The notes under the pieces are model-generated. The model was given only the letters and a program-made list of their open reading frames with translations. It searched no databases and was not told the DNA's origin. Made by a program: the position numbers and the translations under genes. DNA of 64,000 nucleotides from Saccharopolyspora hirsuta (GTDB lineage: Bacteria > Actinomycetota > Actinomycetes > Mycobacteriales > Pseudonocardiaceae): NCBI RefSeq assembly GCF_008630535.1, contig NZ_VWPH01000011.1, positions 1 through 64,000 on the forward strand, written 5' to 3'. This document shows positions 9,766-16,732 of this stretch, in pieces (the first letter of the stretch is position 1; the number at the start of each line of letters is the position of its first letter).

Positions 9766-10467
9766 TCAGCAGTGCACGTCGCGGGCCTTGGTCAGCAGCT
9801 CCTTGTCGATCTGCGGGGGCGAGACCTCCTGGTGCGCGCCGCCCTGCTGGTCGCGCTGCGGCACCCAGTTCTCCAGCTCCTGGAGCACCTGCTTGGCCTC
9901 CGAGGTGGTCTTGATGTCGTCGAACTTCTTGCCGAGCGCGAAGTCGACGGTGGCGTCCGGCCGCTCGTCGCGGACCAGCTGCGCGCACGGCGCGATCAGG
10001 CTCAGCGTGCGGGCCGCGCTCACCCCGGCGCCGCCGAAGCGGATCTGGCCGTGGCACTTCAGGTCGTAGTTGACGTAGACCGGGTCGTTGTCCGCGCCGC
10101 CCTTGGCGAAGCCGAGGCTGGCCAGCTCGTCGCTGACCAGCGTGGCCTGTCGGCTCTCCCCGTTGCCGTTGAGCACCCGCACCTGCACGTCCTGCGGCGG
10201 GATCGGGTTGGTCGAGTCCAGCGCGTCGCGCTTCAGCATGCTGCCCAGCGCCACCTGCTCGGGCATCTCCTCACCGGCCGGGGCCGCGGTCGGCGGCGTC
10301 GGCGGGTTGCAGGTGGTGGCGGTCTCGATGTCCTGTACGGAATCGAAGACCCGGGTCCACAGGAACCCGGCCGCCACCACGAGGCAGGCCAGCACCAGCA
10401 GAGCGGGCAGCGGCCGACGGCGCCGGTACCCGGCACGTCGTCCCCCCCTTGCACCAACGGCTGCCAC
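9766..10467 (-). CDS. cei: Envelope integrity protein Cei, LytR C-terminal domain
   Basis: A 233-residue, probably membrane-anchored extracytoplasmic protein. It starts with an Arg-rich cytoplasmic tail, then one transmembrane helix (about residues 20-37), a Pro/Thr-rich linker and a LytR_C-type domain beginning VQVRVLNGNG, where the VLNG motif is typical. Cysteines in TATTCNPP, LKCHG, APCAQ and the final DVHC could form disulfides outside the cell. Its place next to suhB matches M. tuberculosis Rv2700 (Cei, cell envelope integrity). The GTG at 10467 has a perfect AGGAGG upstream. The function is inferred from the family. Confidence 0.8.
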   Translation of the reverse strand: MAAVGARGGRRAGYRRRRPLPALLVLACLVVAAGFLWTRVFDSVQDIETATTCNPPTPPTAAPAGEEMPEQVALGSMLKRDALDSTNPIPPQDVQVRVLNGNGESRQATLVSDELASLGFAKGGADNDPVYVNYDLKCHGQIRFGGAGVSAARTLSLIAPCAQLVRDERPDATVDFALGKKFDDIKTTSEAKQVLQELENWVPQRDQQGGAHQEVSPPQIDKELLTKARDVHC

Positions 10468-10926
10468 GTCCCGCCCCTCCTTGGATGCTCTGTCCGTGCA
10501 CTGCGATCAAGCCTATGCGCTGAACTCGCGTCGTGCGGTGCCGGACACCGCTGCTGTGTCGCGGTCGACGCCGCATCGCCGCTGAATCGATGTGGTCCGC
10601 CTGAACCGCCAGCGCACGGCATCGCGGAGCCGTTGAGCGGGCAACCGATGGCGACGGCCGGGGATCGCGCCGGTTTGATCTTCGGGGAGTCGTGGATGCA
10701 GTGAACACCACACCTATGGGTGACCTGGTGCATGTGCGGATTCGCCATGAGCTACCCTCTCGGCGCCTCACGGAGTGCCGGATGAGGCAAGTCGCTCATA
10801 ACGGGGGAACTGAACGCGTTGCAGGGCGAGACCACGATCACTGCCCCACCGGGCACAAATCCTGGTCCTGGAACGTTTACCAGCGGCACACCATTGCAGT
10901 CTCCACAAACGCAGGGGTGAATCACG
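10468..10926. other. Long divergent intergenic region, cei / DUF4193
   Basis: About 460 bp between two divergent genes. The only signal I can support is a possible plus-strand -10, TACCCT at 10753-10758, which would give DUF4193 a 160-nt leader, and an AGGGGTG ribosome site before its ATG. Open frames crossing this region lack ribosome sites. No known riboswitch or structured RNA was recognised, although the length suggests regulation. Confidence 0.35.
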
Positions 10927-11226
10927 ATGGCGACCGACTACGACGCTCCGCGCCGCGAGTCCGACGACTTGGCCGAGGACTCGTTGGAGGAGCTGAAGGC
11001 GCGACGCAACGATGCGCAATCGGGCGTCGTCGACGAGGACGAAGGGGCGATCGCGGAGAACTTCGAACTCCCGGGCGCGGACCTGTCCGGCGAGGAGATG
11101 ACCGTCAAGGTCCTCCCGAAGCAGGCGGACGAGTTCACGTGCGCGAGCTGCTTCCTCGTCCATCACCGCAGCCGGCTGGCCGAGGAGAAGAACGGTCAGC
11201 TGATCTGCCGCGACTGCGCCGCCTGA
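10927..11226 (+). CDS. DUF4193 zinc-ribbon protein
   Basis: A 99-residue acidic protein with an extended Asp/Glu-rich N-terminal half and a C-terminal zinc ribbon formed by C72-x-x-C75 (FTCASCF) and C94-x-x-C97 (LICRDCAA). It matches the actinobacterial DUF4193 family (M. tuberculosis Rv2699c); family members are abundant small proteins of unknown role. The ATG at 10927 follows AGGGGTGAATCACG. It stands alone, ended by the hairpin at 11264-11290. Confidence 0.88.
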   Translation: MATDYDAPRRESDDLAEDSLEELKARRNDAQSGVVDEDEGAIAENFELPGADLSGEEMTVKVLPKQADEFTCASCFLVHHRSRLAEEKNGQLICRDCAA

Positions 11227-11263
11227 GCTCGGGCGAGCAGACGTCGACGAAACCGGGGAGTGG

Positions 11264-11290
11264 CTGGGCACACGCGGGGCGTGTGCCCAG
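11264..11290. terminator. Convergent terminator, DUF4193 / DUF3093
   Basis: An 11-bp perfect stem (CTGGGCACACG at 11264-11274 with 11280-11290) with a 5-nt loop is followed by TTGTCTTT on the plus strand. Confidence 0.75.
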
Positions 11291-11303
11291 TTGTCTTTCC
11301 CGG

Positions 11304-11810
11304 TCAGCCCTTGCCCAGCGCCTTGACCAGCTCCTCGGGGCGCCGGGTGCTGACCACCCAGTACGGGGTCGGGTCGTCCGGATCGTCCAGCCAGATCCGC
11401 ACCGAGGTGCGGATCGAGGAGCGGTGCACCATGAACGCGGCCGGGTCCAGGTCCGGTCCCAGCGCGCGGCGCTGCTCCTGCGGGGTGATGACCTCGACCT
11501 CGTCGACGAACCGCAGCGGCAGGTGCGCGTCACCCACCCACAGCTCACCGCCGGTGACCTCGACCTTGGTGCGCCCCAGCCACAGCGGGATGGCGATCGC
11601 CAGCGGCACCAGCACCGCGTACGGCAGCCACGCCCGGATGCCCGGGTAGCCCATGTGCACCTGCGCGGCCATCAGCACGGCGCCGATCAACGGCAGCGGC
11701 CAGGACCACCAGGCCGCGTACAGCCGCTCCCGGAACACCGGGCGCTCCGTCGAGTTCGCCTGACCGGGCGTGTCCCCGGTCGTGCTGGCCGCTTCTACGC
11801 TTTCCGACAC
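11304..11810 (-). CDS. DUF3093 membrane protein
   Basis: A 168-residue protein with two transmembrane helices (about residues 33-52 and 61-80) followed by a soluble beta-rich domain of PH-like appearance ([34 protein letters not shown]). It matches actinobacterial DUF3093, the counterpart of Rv2698 in the same block. The start GTG at 11810 lies 6 nt after a -10 hexamer and has no ribosome site, so a leaderless mRNA is likely. It diverges from dut with only 24 bp between start codons. Confidence 0.86.
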   Translation of the reverse strand: MSESVEAASTTGDTPGQANSTERPVFRERLYAAWWSWPLPLIGAVLMAAQVHMGYPGIRAWLPYAVLVPLAIAIPLWLGRTKVEVTGGELWVGDAHLPLRFVDEVEVITPQEQRRALGPDLDPAAFMVHRSSIRTSVRIWLDDPDDPTPYWVVSTRRPEELVKALGKG

Positions 11811-11816
11811 GACTTC

Positions 11817-11826
11817 AGGGTAGTCT
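11817..11826. promoter_or_regulatory. Overlapping divergent -10 elements for DUF3093 and dut
   Basis: The ten bases AGGGTAGTCT hold TAGTCT on the plus strand (11821-11826, 8 nt before the dut GTG) and TACCCT on the minus strand (11822-11817, 6 nt before the DUF3093 GTG). The two hexamers share the central TA base pairs. Both genes would give leaderless transcripts, and polymerase binding in one direction should exclude the other. Confidence 0.6.
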
Positions 11827-11834
11827 CGCCGCCC

Positions 11835-12326
11835 GTGTCGAACGTGAAGGTCCTGCTGACCCGACTTGACCCCGACGTGCCGCTGCCGTCCTACGCCAAA
11901 CCCGGCGACGCCGGCGCGGACCTGGTGACCACCAGCGACCTGGTGCTCGAGCCCGGCGAACGCGCGGTGGTGGGCACCGGCATCGCGCTGGCGCTGCCCG
12001 AGGGCTACGCCGGTTTCGTGCACCCGCGCTCCGGACTGGCCGCGAAGGCCGGGTTGAGCGTGGTCAACGCGCCCGGCACGGTCGATTCCGGGTACCGCGG
12101 TGAGATCAAGGTCTGCCTGATCAATCATGATCGGGACAACGCGCTGTCGCTGCGGCGCGGCGACCGGATCGCCCAGCTCGTCGTGCAGCAGGTCGAGCGC
12201 GCGGTGTTCCAGGAGGTCGACGAGCTGCCCGCGTCGCAGCGGGGCGCCGGGGGCTACGGGTCCACCGGCGGGCACGAGGTGCTGGCGGTCTCGGGGGCCG
12301 AGACCGGTCACAGGACGGAGGGCTGA
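11835..12326 (+). CDS. dut: Deoxyuridine 5'-triphosphate nucleotidohydrolase
   Basis: A 163-residue trimeric dUTPase hydrolysing dUTP to dUMP and pyrophosphate. All five motifs are visible: PGDAGADL (I), PRSGLAAK (II), [17 protein letters not shown] (III), [11 protein letters not shown] (IV) and the flexible C-terminal [10 protein letters not shown] (V). The GTG at 11835 gives the usual start [10 protein letters not shown] after two residues; there is no Shine-Dalgarno sequence, and the -10 lies 8 nt upstream. It is followed 4 nt later by the DUF3710 gene, as in M. tuberculosis (Rv2697c-Rv2696c). Confidence 0.95.
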   Translation: MSNVKVLLTRLDPDVPLPSYAKPGDAGADLVTTSDLVLEPGERAVVGTGIALALPEGYAGFVHPRSGLAAKAGLSVVNAPGTVDSGYRGEIKVCLINHDRDNALSLRRGDRIAQLVVQQVERAVFQEVDELPASQRGAGGYGSTGGHEVLAVSGAETGHRTEG

Positions 12327-12330
12327 GGGG

Positions 12331-12966
12331 ATGTTCGGATGGGGCCGCGGTCGGGGCAAGCGCACCGACGACGTGGTTGAGGAGTCGGCGGAACCCGCGG
12401 ACGTCCCGGAGCGCGGGCCGTACGACGAGAGCGAAGCGCCGGAGGACCAGGTCGAGCGCCTCGACCTGGGGTCGGTGCGGATTCCGGTGCCCGAGGGCGG
12501 TCAGCTGCAGGTCGAGGTCGACCCGGCGGGCCCGGTGCGCGCGGTGCACGTGGTCACCCCGGTGGGGCGGCTGACCGTGAGCGCGTTCGCCGCGCCGCGC
12601 AGCAGCGGCCTGTGGCGCGAGGTCAGCGGTGAGCTGGCCGAGCAGCTGCGCAAGGACGGCGCGCGGGTGCACACCGAGGACGGCGACTGGGGCACCGAGC
12701 TGGTGGCCGACTCGCCGAAGGCCGCGCTGCGGTTCATCGGCGTGGACGGCCCCCGCTGGCTGCTGCGCGGGGTCGCGGCCGGACCGGCGGAGACCGCCGA
12801 GGACTGCGCGAAGCTGCTCTACGCGGTGCTCGACGAGACGATCGTGGTGCGCGGCAGCGACCCGATGCCGGTGCGCACCCCGCTGCCCATCCAGCTGCCG
12901 GAGGCGATCCTGCGCCACATCCAGCAGGCGCAGCAGGCCCAGGGCAACGGCCAGGCGGCGCAGTGA
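12331..12966 (+). CDS. DUF3710 protein
   Basis: A 211-residue soluble protein of the actinobacterial DUF3710 family (Rv2696c counterpart). It begins MFGWGRGRGKR, has an acidic linker, then a core with LGSVRIPVPEG and LQVEVDPAGPVRAVHVV strands and a GPRWLLRGV segment, and ends in a Gln/Ala-rich tail. The biochemical role is unknown. The ATG at 12331 follows GAGGGG and is 4 nt after the dut stop, so it is co-transcribed with dut. Confidence 0.88.
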   Translation: MFGWGRGRGKRTDDVVEESAEPADVPERGPYDESEAPEDQVERLDLGSVRIPVPEGGQLQVEVDPAGPVRAVHVVTPVGRLTVSAFAAPRSSGLWREVSGELAEQLRKDGARVHTEDGDWGTELVADSPKAALRFIGVDGPRWLLRGVAAGPAETAEDCAKLLYAVLDETIVVRGSDPMPVRTPLPIQLPEAILRHIQQAQQAQGNGQAAQ

Positions 12967-13013
12967 CCGGGCTCGGGCGCCGTACCGCGACCGGGGCGAC
13001 GTCCGAGCCGCGC

Positions 13014-13019
13014 TAGGTT
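13014..13019 (+). promoter_or_regulatory. -10 hexamer TAGGTT, leaderless start predicted
   Basis: TAGGTT ends 6 nt before the GTG at 13026. No ribosome site is present. Confidence 0.5.
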
Positions 13020-13025
13020 GGACGG

Positions 13026-13655
13026 GTGCCGAACGCCGCTGAATGGTGGGTCTACCTCGGGGCCGCGCTGCTGATCGCCTTCGCGCCGGGCCCGGGGATC
13101 CTCTACGTGCTGGCCCGGAGCATCCGCGGTGGCTCCCGGGAGGGGGTGCGCTCGGCGTTCGGCAACAGCCTCGGTGCGTCGGTGCACGTGCTGGCCGCGG
13201 CGGTCGGGCTGTCGGCGCTGCTGATGGCCTCGGCGGTGGCGTTCACCGTGGTGAAGCTCATCGGTGCGGCCTACCTCGTCTACCTGGGCGTGCGCGCGCT
13301 CTGGGAGCTGCGCAAGGGCTCCGCGGAGCCGGGGGAGGGCTCGCCGCGGCAGCGCGGCTCGGCGGTGGTGCAGGGGTTCTTCTCCGAGCTGTTCAACCCG
13401 AAGACCGCGGTGTTCTTCCTCGCGTTCCTGCCGCAGTTCGTGCACCCGGAGCAGGGGTCGGCGACGCCGGCGTTCCTGCTGCTCGGATCGGTCTTCGTGC
13501 TGTTCACGCTGGGGGCGGACCTGCTGGTCGCGGCGTTCGCGGGCCCGCTGGCTGCCCGGCTGGCCCGCAATCCGCGCTGGTGGCGGCGGCAGCAGGTGGT
13601 CAGCGGCGGCACCCTGATCGGCCTCGGCGGCGCGCTCGCGCTGTCCCAGAACTAG
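13026..13655 (+). CDS. LysE/RhtB family amino acid exporter
   Basis: A 209-residue inner-membrane translocator with about six hydrophobic helices and the N-terminal LysE signature AFAPGPGILYVLARSIRGG. Further family marks are KLIGAAYLVYLGVRALWELR and GFFSELFNPKTAVFFLAFLPQFV. The family exports basic or neutral amino acids and related metabolites; the substrate is not predictable. This gene is an addition relative to the M. tuberculosis order between DUF3710 and the OB-fold gene. The GTG at 13026 lies just downstream of a -10 hexamer. Confidence 0.9.
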   Translation: MPNAAEWWVYLGAALLIAFAPGPGILYVLARSIRGGSREGVRSAFGNSLGASVHVLAAAVGLSALLMASAVAFTVVKLIGAAYLVYLGVRALWELRKGSAEPGEGSPRQRGSAVVQGFFSELFNPKTAVFFLAFLPQFVHPEQGSATPAFLLLGSVFVLFTLGADLLVAAFAGPLAARLARNPRWWRRQQVVSGGTLIGLGGALALSQN

Positions 13656-13736
13656 CCGCCGCAACCGCCAATTGATCCGATCGAGCGATCAAGTGCGCAT
13701 TCGCGCCGGGGGCGCGACCCGAGGTCCGTCGGCCGC

Positions 13737-13742
13737 TACGCT
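13737..13742 (+). promoter_or_regulatory. -10 hexamer TACGCT for OB-fold operon
   Basis: TACGCT predicts a start near 13750 and a leader of about 45 nt containing the AGGAGCG ribosome site before the ATG at 13795. Confidence 0.45.
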
Positions 13743-13794
13743 GGGGGTGCACGGGCTGCGCGAGTCGAGCCCCGAGGGCGCACAGGAGCGCTAG

Positions 13795-14172
13795 ATGAGC
13801 AAGAGCGAGGGCGGCTACTGGCGTCGCCTCGTACGGCGCTTGACCAGTGACGTCGCCGAGCTGGACGCCGACGACCTCTCGGAGCGGTCGCAGGCCGGCG
13901 GGGCGCAGCCGGCCAGCGACTGCCGGTGCGGGCAGGAGGCCGTGGTGCTCGGACGGGTCCGCAGCGTCGGGCTGTGCCCGAAGGCCTCGGCGCCGACGCT
14001 GGAGGCCGAGCTGTACGACGGCACCGAGGACGTCACGCTGGTGTGGCTGGGACGCCGCCGGATCGCCGGCATCGAACCGGGTCGCATCATCAAGGCCAGC
14101 GGTCGGATCGCGGTTCGCGACGGCCGGAAGGTGCTTTACAACCCCTACTACGAGTTGCAGAACACCGCATGA
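13795..14172 (+). CDS. OB-fold nucleic-acid-binding protein
   Basis: A 125-residue protein with a basic N-terminus (YWRRLVRRLTSD), an acidic linker, and an OB-fold domain (VVLGRVRSVGL, LEAELYDGTEDVTLVWLGRR, IIKASGRIAVRDGRKVLYNP) that resembles single-stranded DNA or tRNA anticodon-type OB domains. It is the counterpart of Rv2694c. The final NPYYEL is strongly conserved in this family. The ATG at 13795 follows AGGAGCG. It overlaps the next gene by 4 bp (ATGA), so the two are translationally coupled. Confidence 0.88.
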   Translation: MSKSEGGYWRRLVRRLTSDVAELDADDLSERSQAGGAQPASDCRCGQEAVVLGRVRSVGLCPKASAPTLEAELYDGTEDVTLVWLGRRRIAGIEPGRIIKASGRIAVRDGRKVLYNPYYELQNTA

Positions 14173-14906
14173 GCGAACGCGACGCAGCGGCTGCCGGGCC
14201 GACCGCCCAGGACACGGCCGAGAAGCAGTCGGACGGCGAGCAGCGCGCTGCCGCCGCCGAGAACACCTTGCTGGAGCAGATGGGCGGGGTCAGCGGACTG
14301 GCCTACTCCGCGGTGCCCATCGTGGTCTTCGTGCTGATCAGCTCGTTCGTCAGCCTGATGACGGCGATCTGGTCGGCGATCGGGGTGGCGGTGGCCATCG
14401 CGATCTTCCGGCTGGTGCGCAAGGAGCCGCTGCAACCGGCCATCTCGGGCGTGCTCGGGGTGGCGGTGTGCTCGTTCATCGCCTACCGCTCCGGCGACGC
14501 CAAGGGCTTCTTCCTGCTGGGCATCTGGACGAGCCTGATCTACGGCGGGGTGTTCCTGGTGTCCGTGCTGGCCCGCTGGCCGCTGGTGGGTGTGGCCTGG
14601 TCGGCGCTGAACGGCCTGGGCTTCTCCTGGCGCAAGCAGCGGCGCGCGCTGCGCGGCTACGACCTGGCCACGCTGGCGTGGGTCGCGGTGTTCGCGGCGA
14701 AGTACGTGGTGCAGCAGTGGCTCTACGACGCCGACCAGACCGGCTGGCTGGCGTTCGCCCGGATCGCGATGGGCTACCCGCTGACCGGCCTGGCGCTGAT
14801 CGTCACGGTGTGGGCGATCCGCCGCGCGGCGAAGGTCGCGGAGCAGGAGAAGGCCGCCGCGGAGGTGCCCGCGGCGCGCTCCAACCCGGACCCGTCGGTC
14901 AGCTGA
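14169..14906 (+). CDS. DUF3159 membrane protein
   Basis: A 245-residue protein with a soluble N-terminus of about 40 residues and around six hydrophobic helices (for example VPIVVFVLISSFVSLMTAIW). It belongs to DUF3159, an actinobacterial integral membrane family (Rv2693c counterpart). The start ATG at 14169 overlaps the OB-fold stop by 4 bp. The conserved pairing of an OB-fold protein with a membrane protein is unexplained. Its stop is 47 bp before the second dispersed repeat copy. Confidence 0.87.
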   Translation: MSERDAAAAGPTAQDTAEKQSDGEQRAAAAENTLLEQMGGVSGLAYSAVPIVVFVLISSFVSLMTAIWSAIGVAVAIAIFRLVRKEPLQPAISGVLGVAVCSFIAYRSGDAKGFFLLGIWTSLIYGGVFLVSVLARWPLVGVAWSALNGLGFSWRKQRRALRGYDLATLAWVAVFAAKYVVQQWLYDADQTGWLAFARIAMGYPLTGLALIVTVWAIRRAAKVAEQEKAAAEVPAARSNPDPSVS

Positions 14907-14953
14907 CCGACCCCGTGCGGACGTAGCGCGTCCGACGCGCCGGTGCCGTACCC

Positions 14954-15160
14954 CGCGATTTCAATGGAAATCGGACGTCCGATTTCCATTGAAATCGCTC
15001 ATCCCTGTCTGTGGACAGCAGCCGCGACGGATGACCGGCACCGGTCGGCAGGTGTCGCATGCGCCGCAGGCGCATAGCCCACCCTCGCAGCTTGCACCGC
15101 TGAGGTTCCGCTACCGGCACCGCTACGCAGGGCGAGGTTGGAAGACCTCGTTGAAATCGC
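14954..15160. repeat. Dispersed inverted-end repeat, copy 2
   Basis: A 207-bp copy of the element at 5386. Its left end is a perfect 42-bp palindrome centred on CGGACGTCCG. The right end TTGAAATCGC is the inverted partner of the left GCGATTTCAA. The core hairpin ATGCGCC-GCA-GGCGCAT and CCCTCGCAGCTTGCACCG block are conserved. The element fills the gap between the convergent DUF3159 and trkA genes and ends 5 bp from the trkA stop codon. Confidence 0.85.
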
Positions 15161-15165
15161 AGGAG

Positions 15166-15831
15166 TCAGGCCTCGTGGTCGTGGATGACCGCTCGGATCT
15201 GCTGCTCGACGTCCGCGGTGGCCACGAAGAGCAGCTCGTCGCCGACCTCCAGCGGGTCGTCGGCCTGCGGCACGATGACCCGGCCGCCGCGCAGGATGGT
15301 CACCAGCGCCGCGTCCGCGGGCAGCTTCAGCTCGCGGACCCGCCGCCCGGCCAGCGGCGTGCCCTCCGGCAGCGTCACCTCGACCAGGTTCGCCTGGCCC
15401 TGGCGCAGCGTCATCAGCCGGACCAGGTCGCCGACGTTGACCGCCTCCTCGACCATCGCGGCCAGCATCCGCGGCGTGGACACCGCGACGTCGACGCCCC
15501 AGGCCTCGGTGAACAGCCACTCGTTGAGCGGGTCGTTGACCCGGGCCACCACCCGGCGCACCGCGAACTCGGTCTTCGACAGCAGCGAGACCACCAGGTT
15601 CACCTTGTCGTCGCCGGTGGCCGCGATGACCACGTCGCAGGACTCCAGCCCGGCCTCCTCCAGCGACGCCAGCTCGCAGGCGTCGGCCAGCATCCACTCG
15701 GCGCCGGGGATGTTCCGCGGGTGGTAGTTCTGCACGCTGCGCTCGATCAGCAGGACCTCGTGGTCGCCTTCGAGCAGCTCCCGCGCGATGGACTGGCCGA
15801 CCGCGCCGGCGCCCGCGATCGCGATGCGCAT
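15166..15831 (-). CDS. ceoC: Trk system potassium uptake regulatory protein, second of pair
   Basis: A 221-residue cytosolic RCK (TrkA-N plus TrkA-C) protein with the NAD-binding motif IAGAGAVGQSIA and a C-terminal RCK_C domain ending LLFVATADVEQQIR. It is the CeoC counterpart (Rv2692). Such proteins gate TrkH/KtrB-type channels in response to nucleotides; no channel gene is in the window. The ATG at 15831 overlaps the upstream partner's stop by one base (TGATG), so translation is coupled. A GTG one codon earlier is possible. Confidence 0.9.
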   Translation of the reverse strand: MRIAIAGAGAVGQSIARELLEGDHEVLLIERSVQNYHPRNIPGAEWMLADACELASLEEAGLESCDVVIAATGDDKVNLVVSLLSKTEFAVRRVVARVNDPLNEWLFTEAWGVDVAVSTPRMLAAMVEEAVNVGDLVRLMTLRQGQANLVEVTLPEGTPLAGRRVRELKLPADAALVTILRGGRVIVPQADDPLEVGDELLFVATADVEQQIRAVIHDHEA

Positions 15832-16496
15832 CACTCGCTCTCCTCGGGGGTTCGGCGGGCAGCCGCCGTGACGTCGGTGACGGTGCCCGACAGCGCCGCC
15901 ACGTAGACCGTGTCGTCAGCCTGGACCACCGTCCTGGCGTCCGGCAGCACGCCGTTGCCGAACCGCGTGATGAACGCGACCCGCGCCCCGACGGCGGACT
16001 CCAGCTCGGACACCCGGTGCCCGACCCAGGCCTCGTGCAGCGGCAGCTGCAGGACCGCGACGGTGCCGGACGGCTCCCGCCACGCGGTGGCCACGCCCTC
16101 GGGCAGCAGCATCCGCAGGAACCGGTCGGTGGTCCACGGGACGGTGGCCACGGTGGGGATGCCCAGCCGCTGGTAGACCTCGGCGCGCTTGGGGTCGTAG
16201 ATCCGGGCGACGACGTGCTCCACGCCGAAGGTCTCGCGGGCCACCCGCGCCGAGACGATGTTGGAGTTGTCCCCGTTGGACACCGCCGCGAACGCCGCCG
16301 CCTGCTCGATGCCCGCTTCGACCAGGATGTCCCGGTCGAAGCCGTTGCCGGTGATCTGCTGGCCGCGGAAGTCCTTGCCCAGGCGGTGGAACGCCTGCGG
16401 GTTCTTGTCGACCACGGCCACCGTGTGATCGAGCCGTTGCAGGGCGGCGGCCAGGGACGACCCGACCCGGCCGCAGCCCATGATCACCACGTGCAC
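15831..16496 (-). CDS. ceoB: Trk system potassium uptake regulatory protein, first of pair
   Basis: A 221-residue RCK protein starting VHVVIMGCGRVGSSLA, with a dinucleotide-binding GxGxxGSS loop, an acidic VDKNPQAF second-strand end, TGNGFDRDIL, and a C-terminal domain (VGHRVSELESAVG, DDTVYVAALSG). It is the CeoB counterpart (Rv2691). GTG at 16496 was chosen because GAGGAG lies upstream; the longer open frame begins in the divergent promoter region. A -10, TACCGT (16564-16559, minus strand), predicts a 55-nt leader. Together with the following gene it likely forms a hetero-oligomeric gating ring. Confidence 0.9.
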   Translation of the reverse strand: MHVVIMGCGRVGSSLAAALQRLDHTVAVVDKNPQAFHRLGKDFRGQQITGNGFDRDILVEAGIEQAAAFAAVSNGDNSNIVSARVARETFGVEHVVARIYDPKRAEVYQRLGIPTVATVPWTTDRFLRMLLPEGVATAWREPSGTVAVLQLPLHEAWVGHRVSELESAVGARVAFITRFGNGVLPDARTVVQADDTVYVAALSGTVTDVTAAARRTPEESE

Positions 16497-16719
16497 GACC
16501 TTCGTCTCCTCGTTGCGGGGATGTGCTGGCGTCGCGACGACCTCGCGATCGCCTGCTGACGGTACCTGGACGGCCGCGGATCCGAGGCGGGTCGCGACGG
16601 ACGGCTCCGGGCTGCTGCACCGTACCGGGTGAGGTGCGGATGCGGGCACGGGTGGCCCCGGGATGTGACCTGCGAGCAAAACGGACGGCCGAACCACCCG
16701 GTCGACCGGTCCTACCGCT

Positions 16720-16725
16720 TACGCT
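16720..16725 (+). promoter_or_regulatory. -10 hexamer TACGCT, leaderless start predicted
   Basis: TACGCT ends 7 nt before the GTG at 16733, with no ribosome site between. Confidence 0.5.
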
Positions 16726-16732
16726 CTGTGCC

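Noticed and set aside
10735-10926. A possible riboswitch or structured leader upstream of DUF4193.
   Set aside because: I could not find consensus elements of known actinobacterial riboswitches or ydaO/cobalamin motifs; only length suggests regulation.
10692-12326. A 544-codon frame covering the intergenic region, DUF4193 and DUF3093 and ending as dut.
   Set aside because: Only the dUTPase part is meaningful; the conserved dut start is GTG 11835.
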